A stretch of DNA of 64,000 nucleotides from Tetrahymena elliotti 4EA (Eukaryota; Ciliophora; Oligohymenophorea; Hymenostomatida; Tetrahymenidae): positions 115,063-179,062 of the forward strand of contig JH720388.1 of NCBI GenBank assembly GCA_000231825.2, given 5' to 3'. Position 1 is the first letter of the stretch, and each line of letters begins with the position of its first letter. The position numbers and the translations under genes are program-made. Positions 36,042-49,151 of the stretch are shown piece after piece. The notes under the pieces were generated by a model. That model had not been told where the DNA came from. It was given only the letters and a program-made list of their open reading frames with translations, and ran no database searches.

Positions 36042-36197
36042 GAAGAAAGATATTATGAAAATTATGATTTTGAGTATACTTTGTCTTCTTCACCAGTAAT
36101 AAAATTACTTCTTAAAAATAAAGGAGATAGAGTATCTATAAATGATTTAAACTAAACATTTTTAAAAAGAAAGCACTTTAATAACAAAGAAAAATGA
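36042..36197 (+). other. Possible orphan terminal exon
   Basis: After a pyrimidine-rich stretch ending in AG there is an open frame of about 50 codons with protein-like composition (DFEYTLSSSPVIKLLL, NKGDRVSIND). It stops at TGA 36195-36197. The preceding gene already ends at 35765-35767, and I could not join the two. It may be an alternative last exon, a gene fragment or chance. Confidence 0.25.
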
Positions 36198-36607
36198 ACA
36201 ATTCTTTATTATTTTAAAATTGATACTTATTGTGTTAAATAATTATATTTGTTAATAATTTAGCCTTTAAATTGTTTGAAAAAAATCTACAAAGTTTGGT
36301 AAATTAATTTTATAATTAATAATAAATTGTAGTATAAGACATATTAATATAAATTAAAAGAGTTTTTTTATATTTTTATAAAATCTGATGATAGGTATGT
36401 TACTTAAATCATTAAATTTGAAAGATTTAATACAGCTTTAGTGTGTTTTTAGATTTTTTAAATATCTTTAGTATTTTATTTTTAACACTTATTGAAGAAT
36501 AAGCTTTTTATGGAATAAAATTTGAAAAATTGATAGCATTGATTTATCATTTAATCTTAATAATAATTATTTTACCAAAACACTTGCATCTTGATATTCT
36601 TAAAATA
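36198..36607. other. AT-rich spacer between convergent genes
   Basis: No feature seen. It is the 3' flank of the minus-strand TTLL gene. Confidence 0.35.
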
Positions 36608-39600
36608 TCAAACAACTGTGTTGTACTTCTTTTTAAGTATTTTTTCAAGGAAATTTTAATTGGAAGTTATCCACTTTTACACAATAGTATTGTTGAATCT
36701 TTAGAAATCATAAAACTAAGAATAATATTCAAGCTTTTCTTTGGAAGGAAGAGGATAAATTCTTTCAAAATGCCCTCTACGATAGTATTCCTCATCTGTT
36801 TCAAATAAAATTTCCCAATTTTCAGGAGAAAGTTTATCTAAACAATTTTCAAAACAGAGATCCTAAATGTCATTTATATTTTTACTGAAATTTTTCTTAC
36901 TACCTTATATTTTCTCTGGGTCATTCACATCAAGAATTGTAGAAGAAATAGAACTAAAAGCTCTTGTAAACATATTATTCTTTTTATCTTCTGTGAATTA
37001 CTTTTTATCATAGGGTGTGATACCAATTATGTTTAAGACATCTACAAGCAATGAATGTTTAATCTTACGATCTAGGGGACTTGAAGAGCTTAAAGATGGA
37101 CAAACATTAACTTCTAAAATCCAAGGTTTAAGAGATGAATCAATCAATATGTCAAATCCATACAGTTCAAAGCAATTAGTTCTGTGTTCCTATGATTTAG
37201 CAACTAAATCAAGCATTTATGGTTCAGCTGAAATACATGTTTTTATTATAATATCTTTAATCCTCCCAAAGAGTTCCTCAACATCTATTCCCATTTATTT
37301 ATATTTTACTTTTAAGGCTGACAAAGACCACTTAGATCCTTCACCATCTGCTTCAGGATTTGTGTTTTTCACAAATTTTTTAGCATGTTTATTTACACTA
37401 TAGTTTGTTAGATGGACATATCTCTTACTTATTTCTTTTGTACTTGTATTATATTTCTCTGTTGCAAAACGAGTTAACCCTTCTTCATAAAGATATATTC
37501 TAAGTGGATCATAGCTTGTTACTAAAACATATAAACGTAAGTCGTATTTCAATCCATTTATTAGATGAGGATTTGCTATATAGTCACATATAATTCTATT
37601 TGATTTTCTTTTGACTTTTGTTGTTTTACTTATAACTTTAACCCCTCTTCCACAGGCTTAATCAGCTGGTTTTAATATCCACAGAGTATTTTTACTAGCC
37701 TCGTCTCTTCTAGCTAAAAATCTATCCCAATCTCCAGAGTTACATAATAAATAAGTATTTGGAACAAAATCCATTTCTTTAGGACATTTTCTCTTTACCC
37801 TATTGAGGCATCTCCACATAAAATCTTTCCTTCCTAAATTCCAACACCCAGGAAAGTGATTTTGCTTCTAAAACTGATTCATAAATTTCACTCTGTCTTT
37901 TTTTGGTAAAGACCAAACACAATTCCAGTCATTTTCATCTGTCATTTCAAACCCTGCCTCTTCGAAAGCTTTAACAACACATTTGTAAGGATTTTCTCCA
38001 TTTATCTATTTTTGTTAATTAACATTTTATTAATTTTTTAAAAACAATAAATTTTGATTTAAAATTAAACTCATTTATTCTTTTTGGAATTTTAAAATCA
38101 AAGATTTATTCTTTGTCAAAAACATTTTTTGTTTGACTTTTTTTCAAAAAAATAATTAGAATTTAAACAAGAGGTATCAACCAACTTTATCTCTTACTTG
38201 CTTGATTAAACTTTCTTGAAATTTATTTTTAAAAAACTTATCTTTTTATTTGTTTAAACTTTTTCAAAATTTTTTATTTGTTTTAACTTCTTCAGAATTT
38301 TTTATTTGTTTAAACTTCTTCAGAATTTTTTATTTGTTTAAACATAAATTGAAGATATTATTAAAATAAAACAAAGAATTTCTCATTATATTTACTCTTA
38401 AATCTTAAAGAATATTCTGGGTTTTTTTTAATATTATTTATTTACCTTGTATTTTAGATTGAATTTCTTCATTTCAAATTCTGAAATTTGGATTGCACGA
38501 GAGGTGTCTCTGGGCTAAGGCTACTAACAGGATTTGTGATAGGGAAAGAATATAGTTGATGGACGACCTTGGTAGACTGATTTTAACAAACTAACTTTAG
38601 ATCCTCCATTAGGTGAGGTAATTTATTTCAAATCATCTTCATCATCATCAAGATCTAAGGAGATATCGTTGTTACTCATAATCATAGAGTCATCGTCTTC
38701 ATCATAATCTTCATATTATCTTGCAGCTGGCATGTCAAGATTATTACTAAGTTAATCATCTGTAGGAGCCATGCTATCCTTTAAAGATTTAACTTTAATT
38801 TGGGTGTCTTAAGTAGATTTTTAATGGTAGCCACTAGAAACAGTTGTGGTAAAGTTAATTTTCCTATTTTTTGCTTCAGTTTATAATTTCTACTTTGCCT
38901 TTTCTTTTTTTATTCTGATTGGATCAATATACTTTTTATATGTACACTACTCTTTAATCTTCAATATCATCAGATCATTTGGATTTATTTTTTTGCTGTT
39001 ACGAGTGACATCTTCTTTTTTGATTTATGTAGAATTTTTGACAGCAGAATATGAGCGCTTTACAATAGCACTTTTTTGACTTTAACTTAATTATTAATTC
39101 ATCTATTTGACTAATTTATCATCATTCCTTTAAGGAGAAAGAAATGCTTTTTGTTACACTGGTGAAGGGGAATTCAGCTAAAATCTTTGGTTATTTTAAT
39201 TAGACTGAATAACATTGCTTTTTACCATTGAATTAAAGCCTTTAAAATATTTAATAAAAATTAAGATGAATAAAATTAATGTGTTGCTAATAAAAGTAAT
39301 ACCTTATTTCCTATTATTTTCAGCTAAATCAAGAGATGATTATCTAATTAAATTTTACTCATTCCTCAATTCCGCTTGGTTCTACTGTTCTTGTTAGGTC
39401 GTAGTCATACCAATATATCTCAACTGAATCATATCCCATTCATCTTCTACTTAATAAACACTTTCTATCTAATTACTTGTGTTAATTCTATTTTGAGTGA
39501 ATATTGATATTTAATTATTCTAAGAACCATCTTTCCCTTTAGTAATGTTAATATTTGTTGGGAACTATTCTAACTGCTTTTTTTTATCCTGCTGCTGCTT

Positions 39601-40302
39601 TCTCAGACTTGCATCTATGACAGTAGTTCCTATTTTTTCTAATTTATCATATTATATGACATCCCTTAGTTTTTAGTAATTGCTATTATTTTCTATATTC
39701 TTTCCTTAAGTATAATCATTCATATTGTAAGATGCTTAACTCTTCGCTTCATATGCTTGTGTTTAATTTTCATTTTATAGAGAATTTTCATTGTAAATAC
39801 TCTACTTTTTTTGTATGGGAGAAGGAGCTTAGTTCTATCTGCTATAAAAAGTTCCTGCAGGCAAATTATTTCTATTATTTTATTGAAATTTCCCTTTGTT
39901 GATCATAATATTATTATTTGCTTGCATTGATTCTAGATATTTTTATTATTTCTATATAATCCTTTGATTAGTATCAAAGATCATTGGCGAAAACGACCCA
40001 CTCAATTATGGCATATCTTAATTGTTGAACCCATTACTGCTTATCATTTTTTAAACAGGCTAAAAAGGTCTTTTGTTATTAGCACTTTTATTTTTAAGAG
40101 CCAACAACCCTTAACCAAACCTATTATTTACTGTAGATTAAACATATGAATTTTCAGTAGTTAAAGCATAAGCATAATTGGGGTATTTTTTTATTATATT
40201 TTGCTAACTTTTGTCTTCCATTATATATCTTTGCTGCTTTAATTATGGCTAATATGACCTAGATTCACTAGTAAATTAGACATTCATAGATTGTGCTCTC
40301 AT
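36608..40302 (-). CDS. Tubulin-tyrosine-ligase-like protein (TTLL, probable polyglutamylase)
   Basis: Three exons on the minus strand (40302-39303, 39239-38446, 38005-36608; introns 39240-39302 and 38006-38445) close to 1064 codons including TGA, 1063 aa. The first ~570 residues are Gln/Asn/Ser-rich and low complexity, with an acidic stretch (DEDDDSMIMS) before the catalytic part. The TTL domain starts with YQGRPSTIFFPYHK. It continues through NHFPGCWNLGRKD, the ATP-grasp segment WILKPADQACGRGVKVI, YDLRLYVLVTSYDPLRIY, YVHLTNYSVNK, and FDILIDSSLKPWILEVN with the metal-binding EVN. These residues support an ATP-dependent ligase adding amino acids, probably glutamate, to tubulin in cilia or cortex. 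An ATG also exists five codons downstream. Elongase versus initiase is not decidable here. Confidence 0.9.
38243..38345. repeat. 28-bp tandem repeat inside a TTLL intron
   Basis: About three and a half copies of a 28-bp unit (ttatttgtttaaacttcttc, then agaatttt) lie within the 440-nt second intron. The first copy is diverged. This repeat array accounts for part of the unusual length of the intron compared with the 50-90 nt typical of the window. Confidence 0.85.
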
Positions 40303-41884
40303 ACCTAATTATGCTAAAAATAATTTGATTTTTTTATAAAATATGAGAGTGTATATATTATTAAGTGCTTTTTTTGATTGTTTGTTTGATTATAGTTTTA
40401 TAATTAATCTAAATGATTATTATAATATATTTATTCAACTTTCTTTCAAAACCAATTATTATAAATTTATTATTTTACTGCTTCATTTCAATAAAACTAT
40501 AAATCATTACAATTTTTCATTTGTTTAAAGAGTTGTTTTCAAATTAAATGAATGAATGAAGACAAAACTCTTTTAAAAAGTAAATTTGTTCATTTCATAT
40601 TATTAATATCCTAAATATATCATTTCTATCCTTTTCAATTATGAAGTTTACTTTTTATTTAGTCAATTAAATTTCTTTTTTTTTAAATTTTTACTGAAAG
40701 CAAGTAAAATTTGGCTAAATAAATTTACTTGTTCCCTTGAGTAATATTTCTTATTTTCACAAAAAGCTATTGTCAATATTAGTCATTTATATTATCTAAT
40801 TTATTTATTAAATACTTAGAAATATCTTAAAGCAAAACCACAAATCCATCCATTAAAAAAGTTTTAAATAAAAATTAGATTTCTTTAATTGAAGAACATC
40901 TCCAGAAATAAAAAGATTGATTATTTTATGATAATTAAATCTATCAAAATTTTATGGATTAGCTTTCAATAAAAGTTTTAATTTTTTTAAAATAAAAAAT
41001 TGGAAAACTTATTTTGATTTTTAAATGTTTAAAATCTTAAAATATTATTTTTGGTGGAATATTTCTTTTTTTGAATAAAAAATAATTAAAAAGAAAATTA
41101 ATGTTTGATAAAATGAATGTTAAATAATACAAAGAAGATAAATTAATTGTAATTCAAAGTATTATTTTGGCAATTTTACTAATTATCAATAACTACTCAA
41201 TTCCTTTTAGATTTCCCCATATGATCCACTTATTTTGAGATTTATCAAAAAAAATCCATTCAAAATGAGATCTCCCCACTAAAAAAATCATGGAAATATA
41301 ATATCAAATTTAATTAATAAGCAGTTATTGCATACTTTGATTTAAAAATTCCATTTTTAGAATAATAATAAATATTGTTTTATTTTAATTATTTCAATTA
41401 TTTTTTTTCTAAAATATTCATTCAAAACGAGATCGAAAAGGGATTGGCAGTAATTTTAAAAATAATATTTCTGTTTAAATTAATTTTAAAAAAATAAAAT
41501 CTAAAAATCTCAACTAATAGAAATAAAACTGCACTAAATATTAAAAAAGGAATCAATCATTAAAAGTAAATTGTTCGATGAGACTTATACAAATAATTTA
41601 ATATTAAAAAATGATTAAATTGTATGATAAAATAATAAATTTTTAAGCTAATAATATCTAAATATTGGTATTATTGATTTAGTTTTTATTTTACATTTAC
41701 TATGATGTTGAGAAAATAATGAGACAATTCAATCATTTTCAGATTAATCAAAAAATAATTTGCTTTACTACCAATAATTTTAACTTTAGAAATCTATTTT
41801 TTAATGTCTATACAAACTCTCTACTTATATTGTTTCCACTTTTTTATAGATTTTATATAAATATAAAATAAAAAAATTATGTTT
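40303..41884. other. AT-rich spacer
   Basis: Upstream flank of the TTLL gene and 3' flank of the minus-strand LRR gene. TGA-free stretches exist but are pure A/T runs with no motif. I see no gene or RNA. Confidence 0.4.
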
Positions 41885-43870
41885 ACCTCAAAGATAATGT
41901 GAGAGTGTTTAATTAAGGGGATTATCCAATATGATGACATAGCTATTCAGCTCCTTAATTAGATATGTTGCTAGATCTAAAATATATTTATAATTTATTT
42001 TTAATTATTTAATTCTAATAGAAATAATAAAATTTACATAATATTCAAGAACAAAGATTTGAGTTAATTGCATCTTCCTAAAGCCCAAGCAAAATTGATT
42101 ATTCCTTCATCATCAACATCATTTCTGCTATTTATTTTATTTTTAATTTAAATTTTAATTGGTAAAAGAAAAAATGAAAGTTTTGTTTTTTATTTAAATT
42201 CTAAAATAAATGATCTAATTAGAATTTTATTTTATTATCCCAATTATTTGTTAAATAAATGGGACAATTTAAAATTTAAACAATAAAATATGATTCATTC
42301 AATAAAATGTAAAAGAAAAAATTTTTACAAAAATTCTAATCTTAATTTAGACAAGGTGCTCAATTTAGCTAATTCTAATCCAAAATTTGTTAATCCGTCT
42401 GCACCAAAATCATTAAGGCTTTATGTTAAGTTTAAAAATAAAAATGAAATCTGTTATTTATTTCATAAATTTAAAAGGGAAAAAAAATGAATTTTTTTCA
42501 ATTAAAATACTTTAAAGAATAAACAAATGAATATAAAAAAATGAAATATTTACATTAAATAAAGTTCCAAATTTTAGAGATTAGTACATTGTGATAATGA
42601 AAATCCTAAATTTGTTAATCCTTCATCACCAAAGCTATTTCTACTAATAAGATAAAAAATAAACCAAATTAAAATAATTTCCTCATAGAAATCTTAATTC
42701 ATAAAAAAGAATAAATTCTCAGAGATTTTATTTACATCAAACTTATTGAGAGAGACTTGAGATAAGAGCAACTTTTCAAATTAGAAAACAATCCTGAGAT
42801 TTCTTAGCCCTCTAAATAATTAGACCTTATTTAAAATTGAATAAAAATTCAATATATTTTTATAAACATTTTTTCTTATCTCGTTGTTTCATTTAAATTT
42901 TAATTTAAAAATTTAATATTTCTCATTATTATTTTGAAAATAATTTTTAAATTAAGTTAACAAGCATAAGTTTAATTTAGATAAATTGTATTACTTTAAG
43001 CTAAGATTTAAACTTGAGAGATGAGAGCATCTTGATATAATTAATCCTAAAGATAACGACCCTTTTAGTTTAATGCAGTTATCACTAATTTATTAATTTT
43101 TTTTTTTTTTTTCGTTTAAAGAGAATTATTATTTTTTTAATTTTTTAGAATATTCTGATAAAAAACTTTACTTCAAATTGATTGTTAGATTTGATAGCTT
43201 TTAATAGTTGGCTAAAGGTGATAATAAAGTCTCTACATCATTTTCTCCAATATCATTTTCACTTTTGATAAAATTTTAAACTCAAGAACTAATGATACAG
43301 CAAACACGAATATTATTTAGAAATTAAAATTTTACCTTAAATCAATTTTTAAAGTAGAAAGCTAATCACATTTGATTAAATTTCTAAATAAGGATTGAAT
43401 TAATTGCAGTTAAATACCAATTGCTCTTTTATTTAATTAAGATTGATTGTTATATTATGTCTAAAAAGAAGTGATATTATTTTAATACTATAAATTAAGA
43501 GTCAAATTTTCTAAACTTTAACACTTTCCTAATGCAATACCTAAGCCTTCTTCATCTTAAATCTCAAGTTCGCTTCTTCTATTAATAAAAAAATTTAATT
43601 TTTAACTTAATTAAAAGTAAAAGATTGCTTTTAATAATTCTGAATTCTAATACAGCTAAAAATAACTTACAATATATGAAGCTAAACAATATTATCATCT
43701 GGGTTAAATTTATTTGCCTCTAATCTTTCTCTGTTATTAGTACCAGTTTAAATTATAGGAATTAAAGGATTAATGTGATGTAAAAAAGTGAATAAATTTT
43801 ACAATGTAGAGACTATAACATTTTTAAAACTTTCTAAAGAAGGTGAGCTAACAAACTTTTGTTTATTAAA
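41885..43870 (-). CDS. Leucine-rich repeat gene, one repeat per exon (minus strand)
   Basis: Reading the minus strand, short open blocks ~200-400 bp apart each encode one LRR and most run into a GT. They are SPSLESFKNVIV (~43830), DEEGLGIALGKCQSLENLTLNL (~43540), NDIGENDVETLLSPLANYQKL (~43230), LIISRCSHLSSLNLSL (~43040), NSFGDEGLTNLGFSLSQC (~42620), NDFGADGLTNFGLELAKL (~42380), NDVDDEGIINFAWALGRC (~42090) and NISNQGAEQLCHHIGQSP (~41930). The pattern is that of the LRR genes at 9.1 and 45.1 kb. I did not establish the first and last exons, and some blocks (43040, 43690) are imperfect. Gene versus decaying copy is open. Confidence 0.5.
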
Positions 43871-45101
43871 AATATTAATTTATGCTTTATAGAAGCTAAA
43901 ACAATTACATCTCTTAAATCAATGAATTAGGATATTTACTATTACATGTTTCTTTTTTTTAATTATTTTTGAAATTTTTCTTTTTTCTTTTATTTATTGA
44001 ATTAATTATATGTTAATGATCTTTTGAATCTTATTTAAACTAATTAAAACCACTCTTACTTTTTATACTTTTTATTTTTGTACAACTATTAAGTTAAATA
44101 AAAAAATTTTATTAGTATACAAGCCTAAGCTGATAAAATTTTTTTATTGACCTGTAAGTATTTATTTTACTAAGACAATTTTAGATGAAAACCAAAAAAG
44201 AAAACTCTAAAAAATAGATAATAAAAGTATTTTATAGAATAAAAACAACTTTAATTGAAAACCAGAAAATAAAACTCTTATAAAATCAGTTAAATATTAA
44301 AATTGACTTCTCAAAAAAAATACTTTTTTTATTTTAAATTAAATTAATCATAATATTATTTATATTTTTACAAAAAATTTTTATTTTATATATTTTTACT
44401 GTCATTACTATAATAAAAGAACCTTAGAAAAAATAACTATTAAAAAATAAACACTCTTATATTAAATTCAATTTGTTTATTTATTTTTTTTTAAGAATAA
44501 ATCTTAAAGGAATACTTTTTTTTGAGCATCCCAAAATCAAACTCAAAATTTAATTTATGTTTCTAATATTTTGTATGTTTTTATTAAGTTAGATTTAATT
44601 AATTTTAGACTAGATTATGAATTGATAATTAAAGAAAATCATTGATTTATAAACAATATCTATTTTTTATTTCCTAGATATTTCGTTTCTCCATTATTAT
44701 TTACAGATTGCTCTGAAATTAAATTTTTATTTTTATTTTTTTCATCTTATAATAACTTATTAATATTTATTTTTTAATAGTGAACTAAGATTTATGAATG
44801 AAATATCTAAATAATTGGAATGAATTTAATCAATTACACAAAAAGTAATGATAAAAAACATTTAAATAGATTTTAAAAAGGCTAATTTTATCTTTTCAAG
44901 TTATTTTCTTATTGCTATCAAAAAACAAAATCTTTTTTGATAGAAATTAATTTACCAGAAAATTTTTGACTAAGTTCAAAATATGATTAGATTTTCTTTT
45001 TCAAATGCATTAAATAAATATTCATAAGAAGATAGATTCTTTTGAAAAAAATTTTAATTAAAAATCAAAATAATTTTGTAATCAGGAAAGAAATAAAAAT
45101 A
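43871..45101. other. AT-rich region between two divergent LRR genes
   Basis: No coding block recognised. Transcription on both sides points away from it, so it should hold promoters for both. I see no distinct element. Confidence 0.4.
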
Positions 45102-48100
45102 ATGAACGAATAGAACAAGAATTTGATTAGCGTCCAAGATGTAATTTTTAGTTTAAATAAAAAAAAAATGCTTAGAATTTCATAATATTATAAAAAAAAG
45201 TTACTTAAGAAAGATTTATCTCTTTAGTAAACTCTAATTGTAGAATTCAAGTAAATAATTCTTTTAAAATATTAATTTCTTCTTTTTGGATAATGAGATA
45301 TTTTAGTTTAAATTATCATTTTTTGATAAATTCTTCCTAAAATATTTATTTTAAAGTGATAATGGCTGCAAATTTTGAATGCAATTTCTTTTTATCACAA
45401 AGAAAAATTAACATTTTAATTTTCACACTTTTAATTTTTTTTATTATGAGAAAATAAACAGAATTTTTTTTCACAACAAATAACTTGAAGGAATACATAA
45501 ATATTTATTTATTTCTTATAACAATTTTATTTTTTTGAATATTCTTAGTCTTTTAAAAATGAATATCATAAATAAATAAATAATTATTTCCATCATTAAT
45601 TTAAATCTTGATTAAATAGTTTATTATCACAATCTTTCAAAATTAGTATTTTGATAGAAAAAAAACACAGATAAAAGAATTAATTAAAATTTTATCTTTA
45701 CTTCCTTTAATAATTAAACAATATGGAAAAGAGAATGAATTAATAATACATTATTTCGCACTTTCAATGATCAAAAAATAAATCAAATATATTTTTTATA
45801 TTCTTAAGGGTTAATATACCTGAAAAGCATCAAACATCATCATTTTCAACATTTAAATATTCCAATAATTTTTAGTTTCTAATAGAAAATAAAGATAGAA
45901 TAGAAACATTATGGTTAATTGATTATTTTAAAAACTAAATATTCAAAAAGAGTCAAATAAAAAATTAATTATATCTATTTTATGATATATTTTAATAGTT
46001 TATTTAGTTATTAAGGAAACTTATTTCAATGTTCTCTTGTAAAAAGAGTTTTAAAAAATGTGACCACATAATTCTAATTTTTATTTTTAATTTATTAATT
46101 AATTATTTTAAAAGATAAGATGATATCTTAAATCTTAGTACAGCCTTAAAAAACTGCACTAACCTTGAAGATCTGACATTAAAAACAATGTAAAAAATTT
46201 ATGTTTAATATTGATTAAAATTATTAGTAAAATCATTAAAAATGTTTAAATCTCTGAATAATTTTAATTTAATAAAACATTAAAAGGAGCCATAATTTTA
46301 GTGATGAAGATGATAATACACTTTTAAGTGAGGTTTTATAATCTTGTACCAAAATCAAACTATTGAATCTCTAATTTAGGTACATTATTGTTTTATTGAA
46401 TTTTTTCTAATTCTAAATTTATGAACTGTTTTTAAATTAATCTAACTGATATTTATAAAAAGATTAAATGGTTTTATAGACTCATTTAGTGAGGATAACT
46501 TATCTAAATTATTTCCTGCTTTTGAAAATTGTATAAATCTCTAAACATTTATATTAGAGCAGTAAATTGATAATTAAATTTCTTTATCTAACAAAAACTT
46601 GATAAGTGAATAAAAGATAACAGAGAAAGGCATTTATTCTTTGTGCTGTGCTTTAGGAAATTGCTTAGATATCTAAAAAATAGATCTCAATTTTTACAAG
46701 TAAAATTTAATAAACTCTAATTTTGATTATTTTAATAAAACTAAATTTAATTTTAAAATTATTAAGTTGCAAAAATTTGGTTACACAAAACTAACCAAAT
46801 CTGTTCTTAGGGCTATCATAATGTTTGAATCTTACAAATTTGAGTCTTCAGTTTGGGTAATAAACAGCTATTTATTTACTATTCTAATTTTTCTAATAAA
46901 TAATAAATTATTTTTATACAAATAAGCTCACCTAACCTTTTCTATTCAATCTAAAATAGAAATCTTTTTTATTTGAGCAAAATGATCATATTTTATTTAT
47001 TAGTTTATGAAGATGATCAGATTTTATTTATTAGTTTTAAAAGCTGAAAAATTTTTATCTTTAAATTCTTAGCTTTAATCCCAATTCTTTATATAGCAAT
47101 AATAGTCTGTTTTAATAAAATTCAATAACTCAGAAAAAATTGTGTTTTTGTTTATTTTTTCAGAATTAAGTTTGTAAAATATTTTTTTGAATAAAAAGGT
47201 TAACATCGATAGATAAATAATCTCTTAATGATATATGTTCTTGTTTAGCTAAGTGTGCATATCTAGAAAAATTATAACTAGGACTAAAGTAATTTGATTA
47301 AAATTGATTGAGTATTAATAGTTTAAAAAATATCTGATACACTATCTTAAAGTAAAAAATTTATTAAAATAGCTATAATAACCTTGATGATGAATCTATT
47401 TCTAGTTTAGAACTCTTAGCAAACTGTCCTAAAATCATAGAGCTAATTTTAAGTTTGAGGTATTTATTTTTTGATAAGAGATTTAATTATATTAAAATAC
47501 TTTTGAAATTGTGTTAATTTATGTAAACTTTTGGATTTAGATCAAATAAAATAAATGGTTTGAGAAAACGTGGATTACAATCATCGCTTCAAAAATTTGT
47601 TCACCTAAAAAAGCTAAATCTTTTACTTGAGTAATTAATTAAGTTGTTTTCATATTAATCTTATTAAAAATTATTTTGAGACTCATCCTTTTTTTTATTT
47701 TAAAGCTACAATCCTATAAAAAATAAAGCTTTGTCAAAAATTGGTATTGCTCTTGCTGAGTGCATTAATATTACAAGTTTATAACTTAATTTTTAGTAAA
47801 AAATTTAAATTGCTTTTAAATTTAAATATTTAATCAAGTAAATTTTCTTTTAAAATTTATTTTAATTTACTTAAAAGATTGGCCTAGATATACGATATTG
47901 GAGATGTTTTGGTAAATTTACCATGTTTGAATTCTCTAAATCTAAATTTAATGTAATGACTATTCAATAATTTGCAGCTAAAAACTATCTCTTTTATATA
48001 TTATTATTTTTTTTAAATTTACTCATAAATTTCAAAAGGGAAACTCTTGTAGAAGATGAAAGCATAATATAAATATGTGCCTAGTTACCAAAGTACACTA

Positions 48101-48638
48101 ATTTAACATATTTAGAGTTAGAATTAGGGTAAAAAATTTGATCAAACAAGTATTATTTCTAGTTTTTTAAAAATTTTATTTATATTTTAGGGAGAATGGA
48201 ATAACTGACAAAGGAGCTTCAATATTAGGATCAGCATTGTTAAAACAAAAAAGTCTTATTAACCTAAAACTTTTCTTATAGTAAATTTAAACTTTTTTTT
48301 CTTGTAAAATTTAGATTTTAAGAAAATTTTGTAAATTTTGAGATATTGAAGCAATTTTTATTTGAAAAAGATTCTTTTAATTATTTTTCAAATAAAAAGT
48401 AAAAATCATTTAGGAAATTCAGGTTTATTAGAAATAGCATCTAGCTTGTAAAAATGTGATAATCTCTAAACTATAGTTACTTCATGCTAGTAAATTATTT
48501 ATCTTTTTATTTAATTTTTAAACATAAATTTATTAAAATAATACAAAGTAATAGAAACATTACAGCGGAGGCTTATAAAAGCTACAGAGCCAGCATTAAA
48601 AAAATGAAAAGATTAGTCTATGCTAAATATTTTTATTG
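45102..48638 (+). CDS. Leucine-rich repeat protein, one repeat per exon
   Basis: The first exon (ATG 45102, donor at 45251) begins MNEQNKNLISVQDVIFSLN and is Lys-rich. After a stretch whose splicing I could not resolve (45251-46105) comes a regular series of LRR exons at about 46110, 46281, 46460, 46592, 46765, 47196, 47375, 47535, 47705, 47880, 48045, 48190 and 48400. Examples are LSTALKNCTNLEDLTL, LSEVLQSCTKIKLLNL, NNLDDESISSLELLANC and NGITDKGASILGSALL. Nearly all end at a GT directly after the last Leu. The final exon (ITAEAYKSYRASIKKMKRLV) stops at TGA 48636-48638. No catalytic domain is present; a scaffold role is the family expectation. Confidence 0.65.
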
Positions 48639-49151
48639 ATCATTAAAATATTATATAAATATTAAATTGAATAATATGTTTTTAAGTACTTAAGTGAATT
48701 AAAAAAATTTATTATCAAAAAAACAAAGAAAATATTTATTTCTTTCCTTATTTTTGATATAAAAAAATATTTAAGATTTTTCATTCATTTTGAACCTTTT
48801 TTATCAATTAATCAATTTTAACTGTTTTGAATGAAGTCCATTCTGAGTTTTATAAAATTAAAATTTTTTTAGATAATGTGAGAGCTTGCATTAGAAAAAA
48901 TAATCTAATTACTTAAAATATCATTAATTTTAAACATAAAGCATTATTGAGATTGAAAAATTTTAGAATTTTTTATCAGAAATTAAAAAAAATAAAACAA
49001 AACTGTTTCTGATGAAATGGTATGAAAAAAATTAAAATAAAAAATCTTTTATTTATTAATTTTTTTACTGGAAATTTAATTCAAAAAAGCTTTGAAAAAT
49101 CAAAACGAAACATTTAAAAACAGGTATTTATTGAATACTAATTAATACATT
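48639..49151. other. AT-rich spacer between convergent genes
   Basis: No feature recognised. It contains the 3' flanks of the LRR gene (plus) and the hydroxylase gene (minus). Confidence 0.4.

Noticed and set aside
39215..39397. Plus-strand open frame overlapping the TTLL gene
   Set aside because: It is the antisense of TTLL exon and intron sequence; the minus-strand reading is supported by the catalytic motifs.
42290..42490. Plus-strand open frame with NPKFVNPSAPKSL, echoed at 42600
   Set aside because: The echo comes from the opposite strand. On the minus strand these blocks read as LRR exons (NDFGADGLTNFG, NSFGDEGLTNLG), which explains the repetition.
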